From Nematostella vectensis (Eukaryota > Cnidaria > Anthozoa > Actiniaria > Edwardsiidae), in contig NC_064044.1 of assembly GCF_932526225.1 (NCBI RefSeq), positions 5,792,747 through 5,856,746 of the forward strand: DNA of 64,000 nt, given 5' to 3'. The notes under the pieces were generated by a model. The model made no database searches. It was not told the origin of the DNA and saw only the letters and a program-made list of their open reading frames with translations. The position numbers were made by a program, and so were the translations under genes. Position 1 is the stretch's first letter; each line of letters starts with the position of its first letter. Shown piece after piece: positions 39,831-52,690 of the stretch.

Positions 39831-42800
39831 CTATTAAATAAATCACATTTGGGTTTAGAATTATCAAAACAACTTCATTAGTTCCCAGAAAAACAACACG
39901 TTTTTTACATGAAACAGAAATTACTCAAGGTTTAGCAGTCGAGCGTTTAGGTAAACATGCCTAAGAAGAAAGCGTTCCTAGTACTACCAGAATCTTGACG
40001 AAATGGACATTCAACGTTTTTCGATAGGGAGGGGGGGAGGGGTCTTGGTAAAATCAGACGGGGGTTATCGTCGGCAAAATCAATTCTTAACCATAAGAGA
40101 CCCTTCAAAGAAACATTTATCATTCGAGTTTGATTTCTCAAAAGTTTAGAGCCTGGATATAAGTAAGTAAAGTATACTACAGGGGGGAACAAGTAATATA
40201 TGTTTTGTGATTTGCTGTATGTTTGTTGTTTATTTGTCAATTCTGTTTAAATTTGTTGGATAAGTTAGCTTTATAACTTTTGATATATATAATCTTGTAT
40301 GCCACGGCATGAATATGTATAGGTGATGAGATAACCCGAAGACAAGAGGTTAACAGAAGAAAACCAAGTTCTTACCATGCTTCGTGGCATAAGGTGAAGC
40401 CCGTACGACTTAGCTTCGAGGCTCTCTTTTTTTTTTATCCTGGTCATGTGACTTTTTACCTGTGCACCCACTTCCGGCCCATTAATATCCTAAACGACAT
40501 GTACAAGTGTATGAGCCCACGGTGTTGGTGCAGCTTACCTGCGCACTCACTTCCGGTCCAGTAGTATCCTGACGAGCATGCGCAATAGAAGTACGGCTCA
40601 TCGTACAATGTCACGCACTCCCCATTACTGCAAGGCGATTCTTCGCAGGGAGACTGCAAACAAAAGAGCACGCGTCAGCGTAAACATCTACGTGCTCGAT
40701 AACTTCGAGCATCCCCTTAACAGATTAATTAATTATTCCTAGGGACGACTTTTGCAGCAGTTCTCCTAAAAAGAGCAAACACTCAGGATCCCCAGCAAAT
40801 AGCCATATACTCCAAGGGTATAAAGGTTTTTTGCATGTTTATAAATCTAGGGAAACCAAAGTCTGGATTTTTTTAGGTTAAGTTCTTTCCTTTCACGAAG
40901 TCTTTGTATTTTTAAAAGCATTCCACGAGGACTGTTTCTGTCATTATGCCAATTGAGTTTTTTGTTTCGCACTGTTTAAAGCCCGTATAACCTTTTAAAA
41001 CTGAGAGATTTGGTCAATTCTTTATAATTTCTTCTATAAAATAATAAAACGAATTTCATTTAACTAATTTTGCGCTGTTTTAGGTTTTTCCGACAAAACA
41101 AGAGATGAAACCCTCGATCCAATCCCATTTCGCGCGGCCAAGAAAATGAGCTTCAATTGAGAAAATTTAATTTTTTGGCTAGATAACTAGAAGTGAATTA
41201 TCCCCGCCTTTCCTTTATCCCAAGGTGCACGAAGTCTTTGTCTTATACCAAGTATTCCATGTGGTTGTACCCAATTCATGGCCGTAGCAGGGGGTGGGGC
41301 ACTGGGGTCACCGCCCCCCCCCCCCAATATTTAAAAAAATCATAAGAAAATGACCAGTAGGGGCGTGGCTGTGCCCCCAATGTTTTCTTAATGTTTCTGT
41401 ATCGTGACCCCCAATAATTCGAGGCCTGCTTCGGCTATGCACTTACCTTTATCCCAAAGTGAAAGAAGTCTTTGGCCTGTACTAAGTATTCAGAGTCATT
41501 ACATCCACCACCTACCTTTATCCCAAAGTGCACGAAGTCCTTGTCTTGTAGCAAGTATTCAGAGTGGTTATATCTATCAGTAGATATAAGCTCACACACG
41601 TGTCTTCCACTCTTTGTCGCTGTCAATCTGACGTTTACGGAGTGACACCAGCCTTCAGTAAGACATTCAAACGAACAATCCATGACGTCATCAACCAGGA
41701 CGCTCTTTTGGACAACTGGACAACAGCAATGTATAGATTAATTAGCGAGTTCTGGAAGGAGGTAGAGTTCGGGCTTTGGGTTTGATTTCCGAGTAGAAAG
41801 GAAATTATACTCGAGACGGTTAGGGGCCCATTTTACGTCACCCATAGTGTATCAATTTAACACCTACCATCGAAAGTCAAAGCATGGTCTATTTATATTT
41901 CATAATCTAATGCCTACTGTTTAAAATAGTCGTACGACGAAAGTTTCAAATGTGGTTCACATTGGATTTTTCCTGAAGTTAGCAAAAACTACACAAATAT
42001 TCTAAGGATTTTTGGGTCGCCATTTTATGGCTGGAGGAGGAGGAAAGGGGTAGGGGGCGGGAGAGAAAAGAAAAGAAGCAAGAAGTCTTCTCCTCCTTGC
42101 TCTTCTCTCCCGCGCCCTGTCCCTTCCGCCGCCTCGTTCTCGCGCCTTGTCAAGCTGACCTCGACATCCTGGGTATCCGAGAATATATGCATTGGCTTAT
42201 TCGCGCAAATCTCCCAGATTGGCTGAGAAAGTAACGCAACGCTAGACTTTGGCTGAGCAAAAAATTAACACAACGCTGTGAATGTGTTGAGCAAGAAAGT
42301 AACACAACACCTTGCATTGGTTGAGCGAGAAAGTAACACAACACTTTGTATTGGTTGAGCGACAAAGTAACACAACACTTTGCATTGGTTGAGCGAGAAA
42401 GCAGCACAACACTTTGCATTGGTTGAGCGAGAAAGTAACACAACACTTTGCATTGGTTGATCTAGAAAGTAACACAACCCTTTGCATTGGTTGATCTAGA
42501 AAGAAAGACAACACTTTGCATTGGTTTAACGATAAAGTAACACAACACTTTGCATTGGTTTAGCGAGAAAGTAACACAACACTTTGCATTGGTTGAGCGA
42601 GAAAGTAACACAACACTTTGCATTGGTTGAGCGAGAAAGTAACACAACACTTTGCATTGGTTGAGCGAGAAAGTAACACAACACTTTGCATTGGTTGACC
42701 GAGAAAGTAACACAACACTTTGCATTGGTTGAGCGAGAAAGTAACACAACACTTTGCATTGGTTGAGCGAGAAAGTAACACAACACTTTGCATTGGTTGA

Positions 42801-44486
42801 TCTAGAAAGTAACACAACACTTTGCATTGGTTGAGCGAGAAAGTAACACAACACTTTGCATTGGTTGAGCGAGAAAGTAACACAACACTTTGCATTGGTT
42901 GATGAGCAAAAAAGTAACACAACACTGTGAATGGGTTAATCTAGGAAGTGACACAGCCATTGACATTGGTTGAGCGAGAAAGTAACTTAACAGTTGCATT
43001 TGTTGAGCGAGAAAGTAACACAACACTTTGCAATGGTTGACCGAGAAAGAAACACAACACTTTGCATTGATTAATGAGCAAAAAAGTAACACAACACTGC
43101 GAATGGGTTAATCTAGGAAGTGACACAGCCATTGACATTGGTTGAGCGAAAAAGTAACTTAACAGTTGCATTGGTTAAGCGAGAAAGTAACACAACACTT
43201 TGCATTGGTTGAGCGAGAAAGTAATACAACACTTTGCATTGGTTGATCTAGAAAGTAACACAACACTTTGCATTGGTTGAGCGAGAACGTAACACAACAC
43301 TCTGAATTGGTTGAGCGAGAAAGTAACACAACACTTTGCATTGGTTGACCGAGAAAGTAACACAACACTTTGCATTGGTTGAGCGAGAAAGTAACACAAC
43401 ACTTGCATTGGTTGAGCGAGAAAGTAACACAACACTCTGCATTGATTGAGCGAGAAAGTAACACAACACTCTGCATTGATTGAGCGAGAAAGTAACACAA
43501 CACTTTGCATTGGTTGACCGAGAAAGTAACACGACACTTTGCATTGGTTGATGAGCAAACAAGTAACGCAACACTGTGAATGGGTTAATCTAGAAAGTAA
43601 CACAGCCATTTAAATTTGTTGAGCGGGGAAGGAACACAACACTTGCAACTAAGTTATTCAATCAATTCAATGATTAAAAAGGTCCATATCTACTTTCAAC
43701 CCTCTAACAACTGACAAAACAAAGGAGTACTGCTTCCGGATCACTAAAAAGACTCACATTTTGCTGATGAAAGGCATCTAAAGAAGGGTTCGAAAATAAC
43801 GTTTCAACAAGGAAAGGTGAGAATAGCAATCTCAAAAGCAAATTTATCAGTGTTATGTGTTTTCTTTTTCTTAAAAGAAGTTGTCATATAATTAGTCCAT
43901 CTAGGCAGAATTTGATAAGGGGATACGCAAGTAAACATAAAAAAAAAAGAAAACGAAAAAAGGAACAGAAGAAAATCAATAGTATTTTCTTTTCCAGTAT
44001 TTTTACTCTTCAAATGGAATGAAAGGGCAAAATATATATATATACATGTTCTTGGGCGTTGTTGTTACCTCCGTGCGTACTGATAAAATATGATAACTAG
44101 TTTATCATTCGATGCTTAAATATCTTTTCTAACAAGGAAATACTCCAATAAAAGTGAGAAAATACTTATCTACCTTAAACAAATAACATATAGAGACGTT
44201 CAACCCTCTGGACAAAAATATCAGTAACATTCCAGACAGATGTTTTGAGTTTGTTATAAAGTTCTAAAGTATTTTTTGATATAATCTTACTTGATTGGTT
44301 ATTGTCCTCTGCTTGTGAGATGGTGGGCAGCGCAAATCGTTTTCCCGGGTGAGCAACGAACTTATTTGATATGAAACCGCTGTCTTTATCGCGAAGTTCC
44401 AGGCTCATACAAACAGTCACCCAAATCACCAAACACAGAACACAGAGTTGAGAGCCGAGCGGCGCTAACATAGGCAAGGTCTTCAT
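39532..44486 (-). CDS. secreted PAN-EGF-SRCR protein, four exons
   Basis: Exons (minus strand) 44486-44291, 41715-41516, 40653-40539 and 39830-39532 join with matching phases (1, 0, 1) and GT-AG borders to give ~269 residues. Exon 1 has a signal peptide ([11 protein letters not shown]...[12 protein letters not shown]). Exon 2 is a PAN/apple-type domain ([28 protein letters not shown]). Exon 3 is one EGF-like domain with six cysteines ([11 protein letters not shown]...[14 protein letters not shown]). Exon 4 is a complete SRCR domain ([19 protein letters not shown] to DASVVCS) followed at once by TAG. Such proteins bind ligands or microbes outside the cell; the exact role here is unknown. No membrane segment follows the SRCR domain, so secretion is likely. 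Intron 1 contains the 34-bp minisatellite. Confidence 0.82.
40458..40501 (-). repeat. duplicated end of the EGF exon with its own donor
   Basis: 44 bp that match 40537-40580 (the 3' end of the EGF exon and its splice donor) at roughly three quarters of positions. A donor-like GGTAAA is kept. It lies 36 bp downstream in the same intron. Confidence 0.6.
41213..41580 (-). repeat. triplicated end of the PAN exon
   Basis: Three diverged copies (about 41513-41580, 41440-41505 and 41213-41275) of the exon's last ~65 bp, each with the TTTATCCCAA landmark (plus strand). Donors: GTAGGT in the coding copy, GTAAGT in the second, GAAAGG (lost) in the third. A hAT-like MITE sits between the second and third. 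Confidence 0.65.
41278..41431. mobile_element. hAT-like MITE in intron 2
   Basis: Ends CATGGCCGTAGCAGG and CCTGCTTCGGCTATG are imperfect inverted repeats around ~154 bp with poly-C tracts and no coding. Confidence 0.5.
42010..42125. repeat. purine/pyrimidine inverted repeat
   Basis: A GA-rich tract (GGGAGAGAAAAGAAAAGAAG) is followed within ~15 bp by its pyrimidine counterpart (CTTGCTCTTCTCTCCC), giving a hairpin or triplex-prone stretch. Confidence 0.5.
42240..43645. repeat. 34-bp minisatellite in intron 1 of the SRCR gene
   Basis: About 40 copies of a 34-bp unit with landmarks GCATTGGTTGAGCGAGAAAG and TAACACAACACTT. Variant units (GATCTAGAAAG, GATGAGCAAAAAAG) recur as blocks, and a ~175-bp higher-order block (42900-43000) is repeated at 43075-43175 and in part at 43550-43615. 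Confidence 0.95.
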
Positions 44487-44540
44487 CTTCCTTACTAAAC
44501 AGAATGCTGAACTGAATCTAAGAGATAAGAAATACGAGTA

Positions 44541-46164
44541 TTTATACAGAATCTTAAATGTCACTGTTTTGAAATAAGATACTTTAAGGCATATAGTGGT
44601 TATATTGGTCACGAAGAACCGCCCAAAACTGGTTCTGATAGATTTATTTTGTCCTTAAACGGTATTTCAAGTACCTAGAACGACATTTCCCATTTTGCTA
44701 CCTGATACTGTAATGCAGGTATAAAATGCAAGTATTTTTCAGGTTCTTATTATAGTGTCGGCCGCCTAAAAGTATTGCTCATTAAATATTAAAATTAGTT
44801 TGTAAATAATTTTGTTGCTCAGTGGTCCCTTTTAAATATACACAAGTGCATAAGGCTAGAATAGCATTTTCTCTATTCTAAAAAAAACGATATTAATTTT
44901 ACCCCAAATAATTACGTTTTTTAATATACAATAATATTATTATAATTATTCTTATCTGATCTATGAATCGCTATGGCCATTTTATAGCTATGCAAAGGGC
45001 TCGAGAACAGCTGGGAATCTGGCGCCCGAGCTATCTTTGTAACAAGACAGCTCTACAAATAAAGTAAAAAGTTAAAGAAACATTAAAAGCCCATATGGGC
45101 TCCTTCAAAAAGACCGATTGTATCATCAATGTGAGATGTTCCAGAAAAAGTTAGCATTCGTTTGAGTCATTTCCTGTTCACAAAACTCGTCAAATCTTAT
45201 AATGAATTTAAATAAGGGATCTATTACCTACACTGGCATTATTGCTGTCATAATTTTAATTAAATTTATTATCGTCTAATGTGTTTGCGCATAAACGATA
45301 AAAAGTGGATATTATTGCAAAAGTGTTTTTGCACTTGAAAGCGATGAGTATTTACTTTTTATTTTGCATTTTCTTTCTCCAAAATGCAATTCTTTTCTCA
45401 TTGGGCCCATTTTTCAACTTGTTTATCGAACCTCAATTCTTTCCCAACTATTATGAGTTTTCCAATTAGAAAAACCACCCATTATCCCGTTCCCGCTCTC
45501 TCTGTCGGCATATTGTTGAGATAACATTTGAATGAATTTTGGTTCTCGATGGACGAGATAAGAAAAAAAAAACGTTTTGGACAAAAAAAAATTTGCATGA
45601 ACATAATGCACGAATATGCGATAATGTATGTTAATAAGAATGAATACAACCGAGTACCTGTTATTCTCAGTTGAGATTGGGCCGTTTTTAATTTTGGGAA
45701 ATTTTAAGGCTGAATATGTTCTTAACGATGTTCTTAAATTTTAGTGTATATAAAAATATAATAACCAATGAATTAATAGGAAGAGAAGTACGCTAATTAA
45801 TGATCAATAGCAATAATAAAGTTGTTAGTATGAGCACAATTTTATTTTGCATTTTAGAACGCCTCAGGACTAAAAAAGAAAAAGACCTTTCTGCTATCTG
45901 AGCCTTGGCATGTTCATGTAGTTGGTGTTCGCCAAATATTTAGCTCACCAGAACCCTTCGTTAATCTCGTTGTTCGACCAGTGCGTGCTGCAAATAATGA
46001 CAATGGTAATGACAGAGGGCCGGAATGTGTGCATATCAGTCCTGTAAAATATCGTAAAACTTTAACCCACTTAGTATTTTGCCGATGACAAAATGGCGGA
46101 TAAAAGAAAAACACGTTCATCAGTGAAACAGACAAAGCATTTTCAAATGCCTTTTGTTTGAGCA
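44541..46164. other. AT-rich intergenic DNA upstream of the SRCR gene
   Basis: No gene is seen. A short piece (45842-45920) is a diverged match to part of the 54.4/57.5 kb duplication (landmark GCTATCTGAGCCTTGGCATG). Promoter elements of the SRCR gene are expected near 44500-44600 but none is clear-cut. Confidence 0.35.
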
Positions 46165-46185
46165 ACTAAAAATCAAAATCTGCTC

Positions 46186-46325
46186 TCCGTAAATTTACTA
46201 TGCTCTCTGATGCTCTCCGTAAATTTACCTCGCTCTCTGTGCTTCTCGTAAATTTACCATGCTCTCCGATGCTCTCCTTAAATTTACCATGCTCTCCGAT
46301 GCTCTCCTTAAATTTTCCATGCTGA
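46186..46325. repeat. short GCTCTCC tandem repeat
   Basis: Four or five copies of a ~38-bp unit with GATGCTCTCC and TAAATTTACCATGCTC. Confidence 0.75.
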
Positions 46326-46391
46326 TGTTCCGATTTAAGCCGCTCTTATTGTCATGCACTAAAGGGACGGACCATTAGAAAAGTGATGGGC

Positions 46392-46410
46392 GGGGGGGGG
46401 GGGGGGGGGG
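46392..46410. repeat. poly-G tract
   Basis: A run of ~19 G. The length in assemblies is unreliable; such runs can form G-quadruplexes. Confidence 0.8.
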
Positions 46411-46419
46411 CAAAAAGCA

Positions 46420-49400
46420 GAAAAAAAATTCGTGCAAGGGAAAAAAAGAAAAACATTTCATGCAGGCCGACCATAAACACAAACAAAAAATCGTGCATCA
46501 AGCTTAAAAATATCGTGAATCAAGCTTAAGGCACCAAATGGTTCATTGGCCTGTGAATGATATCATAATCAGCAGATGCCCGTATGTCATATCGGACATT
46601 ATAGTCTACAACTTCTATTTGTATCTATCATATCACAGTAAATCAGACGTCTATATCTAAACAGTCATTTTATTTTCTGGTATAACAACTGAAAATCATA
46701 TCAATATATCCCAACTGCAACTATAAATGATAAAATAAAATATAATGAGATAGTAAATATTTTAATTTTAAACTATTATATAATATATAATATGGGGGAT
46801 CCCAAATGTGTCATTAACTATTATGTTTTCATTATTACAAAAATCCTAATCATAAACAATATGTACCAAATGGACGCGAACAGGGCCTTCAGAAGTGCAA
46901 TGGTAAGCCACGTACACCAAGCGGATTTCTCCTATCGCATTGCATCTACATCCAGGAGAAACTATTATATTAAAGGTATTCTGAGACCAAGAACAAGCGT
47001 AAAGAACTTGGCAACTGTGAGTCCACAGGCAAGGATGAAGCCAATCGCACCAGCTGATAATTGCAATTGTGCGAGCCATTTTTAAAACCCTTTTTTATCC
47101 TCTTCGTGATAAACTTTGATATAAAATCAAATTTGTGCATCATATTAATACCAAGTAAGAGTAGTGATGTTTCGCGAAAAAAACAATGAGCACCTCGGAA
47201 TATTTCCTTTTCTGGAAACACTTTTTTGTTTTGACATTCGAGGCATCAAAACATTGAAACAACCAATCACAGATCAAATTGTAAGATAACGTCATAATAC
47301 TCGCTGGACCTAAGTAAAAAAAACATGGCGGCCATATAGAGAGACGAGAATAAGAGCATAAAACAGTATCTTTCTGCTTTTTGGTAGGGTTTAGACGTAT
47401 CAAAACTTTAAAGACTTGTAGAAAAGCCTTTGGGCGCAAAGATGTGGTAAAATTTATATTTCGAATGGCTATGTTCGGTGTGAAAGTCCGATTCGCTATA
47501 GTCAATAGATGACAGCGAGGATGATGGTCATCACGAATGAATTACAGCTTGGAAGCGTAATTATACTGGAATTCGAAGGTACACTTAACGGTGGACAAGC
47601 AGGCATGGATTCTTGACCCTGGAGTTGACTGCTCAGTACTGCAAATGGTTTTCGTTGCGTCCTCCGAAGCTCATAATGCATGCATAAATACATGCCTTAC
47701 TGTGTGTTGTGTTTAGTCTCAATAAGTTTTATATGCAGCCCGTCCGATATTGTCGGTCGATCATGAACATTCAGTATTCAAATTGCCTTGTGCAGGCGCT
47801 GTTAAAAGCTGAATGGGGGTCTAGAATTTTTCAAAGATGGTTCAATTTATGAAAACTATTACAATAGCTTTGTGCTTAAAAAGGATTGGACCATTGGACC
47901 ACAGAACCACACTTGGATCAGCCACTGCAGAAAATGACTTGACACATACAGTATTTCATATTTGTTTTAATGACTTATTAGAGGTATAAGCTTAAATCAT
48001 CTCATCTCCTACACACAAAAAGCATGTGGTACACAGAATATCAAATAAAACAAATAGAAGACAGTTTGAATTTTTATTTTATTTTTGCTTGGCTTGTACC
48101 AACCAGCCCATCTTTTGTATAACTCTTAAATTTAAATATTTCACAATGTCCCTAGAGCATGAATGGGCTATGACTTAATAGCCGAAAGGCTGAATGGGCT
48201 TAGGATTTATATGCCTTGAAAGTTAGAGGGATAATTGCCCAGGGGTGGGTTGGAAGGGGGGGGGGGCAGTATTCAGTTATAAACATTATGGAATGGTCCA
48301 ACAGAGCTCAAAATTTTATACACCCAAAAAGGATGGAAACTTGCCACCCCCAAAAAACACAATCCTGTTGGTAAAATGTTCAATCCCAAAGAAATGCAGT
48401 GGACACATTATGTTGTAAATGTTTTTACAGCATATGTATAATGCAATATGTCTAGAAAACAAATCATTTTCATGAGCTTATCATTCTTCTCCTAAACAAT
48501 TTTACTCCAACAGAATTCTAATGATTTGAATTCTTTCTGGTAGAAAATTTTCAGTCAGAGTAAATGGGAGAAAAGTGGAAACAATTTGTCCAATCATACA
48601 ATTTTAACAATCAAGCACCATACATAAAAGTGATGTGAAATAATCAACGATCCCCTCTCATTTCAAAAGCACATTTTGAATGCACAATATGCTGTGTCCT
48701 ATATTATGTTTTAGTGCGAATTAAAAAAACAACCCAGAAGTATAATACTGTGTTAGCTCTGGGTATTTAATACATAGAAACTTTTTAACTAACCTTCATC
48801 CATGCTCTTGGTTTATACTCGGATCATAATAGAAGTAGAAAAAACCTTCCCTCGCTAGAAAACATGTTATTACTAGAAAACCTATTTTCAACGAGGAGTC
48901 CATGGACCAGGGGCAGGGCCGTAGCAGAGGCTGGGGTGCAAATCTCCATTAACGTTGAAAGCCATATAATCTCATATAACTTTTCCACCAAGCAGCGTTC
49001 TTTAAGCATTTTCTTTGTAAATACGAAGGGGGTCCCCCCTATTCTCTTGGCAGTGCTACAGAACTAGGGGGTCAGTTTGTAACCATACTTTCAAAAAGTG
49101 CAATAGTCAATAACACATAGCTTTAACAAATAAAACAAATATTAAAAAAAAGAATAGTATAAGTTTTTTTATCACTAACAGTGGAATACAAAGGAGAAAA
49201 TTCAATGATCTGTCCATCCTTATATATTTACTTATCTTCATGGCCTTATTGCAGAGGAGCCAACTGAAACTACAGCCTCACACAATAATTTTATTTTATT
49301 TTATTTTTATTCAATTTAGCTATTTACTAATAACTTTGGCAGCGCTGTATAAGATTTCTGGTTTTAAAATCAGCCAGAAAAAGCAAAAAAAAAAAAATGA

Positions 49401-50190
49401 TAGCAATAAATACGGCTAGGCTAGCTATCAAACGAAGCAGTCCACTTGATAGTGTAGGGAGGGCCCTTGTTGCCTATACTTATGTCGGTGATGTGCAGAG
49501 CTCAACACGATATTGTTTAAAGAAACCAAACGTCCTAGCAACTGGCGTCGCGTCCCATATAGAGACATACCGCATTCGAAAGCTACATAACTCCTCGTTA
49601 TCGGAAAATTTTTTCTAAGCTCAAAAAAAATATTATAAAGAGATCTTGGCAAATTTCTACATGTGTTTGGGTTTGAAATCGGTCAAAAATGGCGCCACGC
49701 AGCGCCAACTCACTTGGAATAAATACTCACCGTCACCATGTTGTCACTCCATTGCTTCGAAAACTTGCACGAGGTGGCTTTGAAATATGATCTATCATAT
49801 TGGCTGCACTAAACTTTCAAAGACAGATCGGAAATAGCTTTGAAATTGAATATCTTTTCTTTCCGGCTGTAAAGATCCAAGAGGCTTGAGAGATGAGGAG
49901 TGATGACGTCACAACCCCTTTCGGCTGTTTCCAGAAATGGAAATATTCTGAAGTGATGAGGTGAAGCACATAGTACAGTTATAGTACACTTAAATCATAT
50001 TTTGCGACAATTTTTGTACATGATGGTAAAACCTGGTAAAACCGTGGTTTTCTAAAATCTCCAGGCAGTTTTTTTTACCTGGACTTCTGGTACCTGGGAA
50101 TAAGGATTGACTTTATGTCCTAAGCAATCACCATTTGGATTAATTGTATTCACAAATAGAATGAACTCTAGATAATGAACTCTAGCCTGC
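46420..50190. other. intergenic DNA without supported genes
   Basis: On the minus strand, a possible terminal exon at about 47059-46970 (after TTATCAG) would encode a hydrophobic segment (GFILACGLTVAKFFTLVLGL) with a stop, but no partner exon was found. AAAACATGGCGGCC at about 47321 resembles a YY1 site. A MITE-like fragment with GGCCGTAGCAGAGGC starts at about 48918. Otherwise AT-rich with no recognisable feature. Confidence 0.3.
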
Positions 50191-50228
50191 GTGCAGCCAG
50201 AAAGAACTATTTCCGGCTGCACGCAAAC
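50191..50228. repeat. short perfect-stem hairpin
   Basis: TGCGTGCAGCC and GGCTGCACGCA are inverted copies around ~16 bp in which GAAA/TTTC can also pair. It is flanked by two copies of AATGAACTCTAG, so it may be a tiny inserted element. Confidence 0.6.
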
Positions 50229-50344
50229 TAATGAACTCTAGATTCATAGTTGTTTTCCGCAACATAGATAAATGTCAGTGTTTTTGGCGAAAAAAAAAAT
50301 CCTGCAAGCCAATCGCTCATAAAAAAGTATTCGTGCATCAGTAT

Positions 50345-52470
50345 TCGTGAACACTTAACACTTACAGTATGTGTGAGCAGGGAACACTTATAGTATGTGT
50401 GAGCAGGGAACATTTACAGTATGTGTGAGTAGGGAGCACTTACAGTATGTGTGAGCAGGGAACACTTACAGTATGTGTGAGTAGGGAGCACTTACAGTAT
50501 GTGTAAGCAGGGAACACTTACAGTATGTGTGAGCAGGGAACACTTACAGTATGTGTGAGCAGGGAACACTTACAGTATGTGTGAGCAGGGAACACTTATA
50601 GTATGTGTGAGCAGGGAACACTTACAGTATGTGTGAGCAGGGAACACTTACAGTATGTGTGAGCAGGGAACACTTATAGTATGTGTGAGCAGGGAACATT
50701 TACAGTATGTGTGAGTAGGGAGCACTTACAGTATGTGTGAGCAGGGAACACTTACATTATGTGTGAGCAGGGAACACTTACATTATGTGTGAGCAGGGAA
50801 CACTTACAGTATGTGTGAGCAGGGAACACTTACATTATGTGTGAGCAGGGAACATTTATAGTATGTGTGAGTAGGAAAAACTTACAGTATGTGTGAGCAG
50901 GGAACACTATTAGTATGTACGAGCAGGGAACACTTACAGTATGTGTGAGCAGGGAACACTTACAGTATGTGTGAGCAGGGAACACTTATAGTATGTGTGA
51001 GCAGGGAACACTTACAGTATTTGTGAGCAGGAAACACTTACAGTATGTGTGAGCAGGGAACACTATTAGTATGTGTGAGCAGGAAACACTTACAGTATGT
51101 GTGAGCAGGGAACACTTACAGTATGTGTGAGCAGGAAACACAGTATGTGTGAGCAGGAAACACTTACAGTATGTGTGAGCAGGGAACACTTACAGTATGT
51201 GTGAGCAGGGAACATTATTATATGTGTGAGCAGGGAACACTTACAGTATGTGTGAGCAGGGAACACTTACAGTATGTGTGAGCAGGGAATACTTACAGTA
51301 TGTGTGAGCAGGGAACACTTACAGTATGTGTGAGCAGGGAACACTTACAGTATGTGTGAGCAGGGAACATTATTATATGTGTGAGCAGGGAACACTTACA
51401 GTATGTGTGAGCAGGGAACACTTACAGTATGTGTGAGCAGGGAACACTTACAGTATGTGTGAGCAGGGAACACTTACATTATGTGTGAGCAGGGAACATT
51501 TATAGTATGTGTGAGTAGGAAAAACTTACAGTATGTGTGAGCAGGGAACACTATTAGTATGTACGAGCAGGGAACACTTACAGTATGTGTGAGCAGGGAA
51601 CACTTACAGTATGTGTGAGCAGGGAACACTTATAGTATGTGTGAGCAGGGAACACTTACAGTATTTGTGAGCAGGAAACACTTACAGTATGTGTGAGCAG
51701 GGAACACTATTAGTATGTGTGAGCAGGAAACACTTACAGTATGTGTGAGCAGGGAACACTTACAGTATGTGTGAGCAGGAAACACAGTATGTGTGAGCAG
51801 GAAACACTTACAGTATGTGTGAGCAGGGAACACTTACAGTATGTGTGAGCAGGGAACATTATTATATGTGTGAGCAGGGAACACTTACAGTATGTGTGAG
51901 CAGGGAACACTTACAGTATGTGTGAGCAGGGAATACTTACAGTATGTGTGAGCAGGGAACACTTACAGTATGTGTGAGCAGGGAACACTTACAGTATGTG
52001 TGAGCAGGGAACATTATTATATGTGTGAGCAGAGAACACTTACACTATGTGTGAGCAGGGAACACTTACAGTATGTGTGAGCAGGGAATACTTACAGTAT
52101 GTGTGAGCAGGGGACACTTACAGTATGTGTGAGCAGGGAACACTTACAGTATGTGTGAGCAGGGAACACTTACAGTATGTGTGAGCAGGGAATACTTACA
52201 GTATGTGTGAGCAGGGGACACTTACAGTATGTGTGAGCAGGGAACATTTACAGTATGTGTGAGCAGGGAATACTTACAGTATGTGTGAGCAGGGAACACT
52301 TATAGTATGTGTGAGCAGGGAACACTTACAGTATGTGTGAGCAGGGAGCACTATTATATGTGTGAGCAGGGAACACTTACAGTATGTGTGAGCAGGGAGC
52401 ACTTACAGTATGTGTGAGCAGGGAATACTTACAGTATGTGTGAGCAGGGAACACTATTTGTATGTTTTTA
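50345..52470. repeat. 26-bp minisatellite
   Basis: About 80 copies of a 26-bp unit (landmarks TATGTGTGAGCAGGGAAC and ACTTACAG). Variants (TTATTATATG, CTATTAGTATG, AGGAAAAAC) recur in the same order about 644 bp apart (e.g. 50986-51189 versus 51630-51833), showing a block duplication within the array. Confidence 0.96.
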
Positions 52471-52690
52471 ACTGTAGTATCAGTTGTTTCGCGTGTTCGT
52501 TTATTAACACACCCCTCTGTAACAGACGCGAAATAACAGATAGAACACAGTGAACAGTTAGAAACAAACTCTTTAGAGAACACAAATCTTTCATTTGTCC
52601 TTCTCCTCAACCGTGCACGGCCTGTTCTCTTTTTTTTTTCTCCGACCCATGCGTTTGCTTCTTTGTTTCAAGATTCTAAAATTATTTTAA

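Noticed and set aside
42150-43609. Several overlapping minus-strand frames over the 34-bp minisatellite
   Set aside because: They arise from a repeated unit without stops in one strand; no start context, domain or splice logic supports a protein.
46792-47085. A 97-codon plus-strand frame
   Set aside because: No domain or favourable composition, and the reverse strand offers an equally plausible hydrophobic exon. Neither is supported.
50345-52470. CRISPR-like regular repeats
   Set aside because: There are no unique spacers: the units are directly tandem, and the setting is an animal genome.
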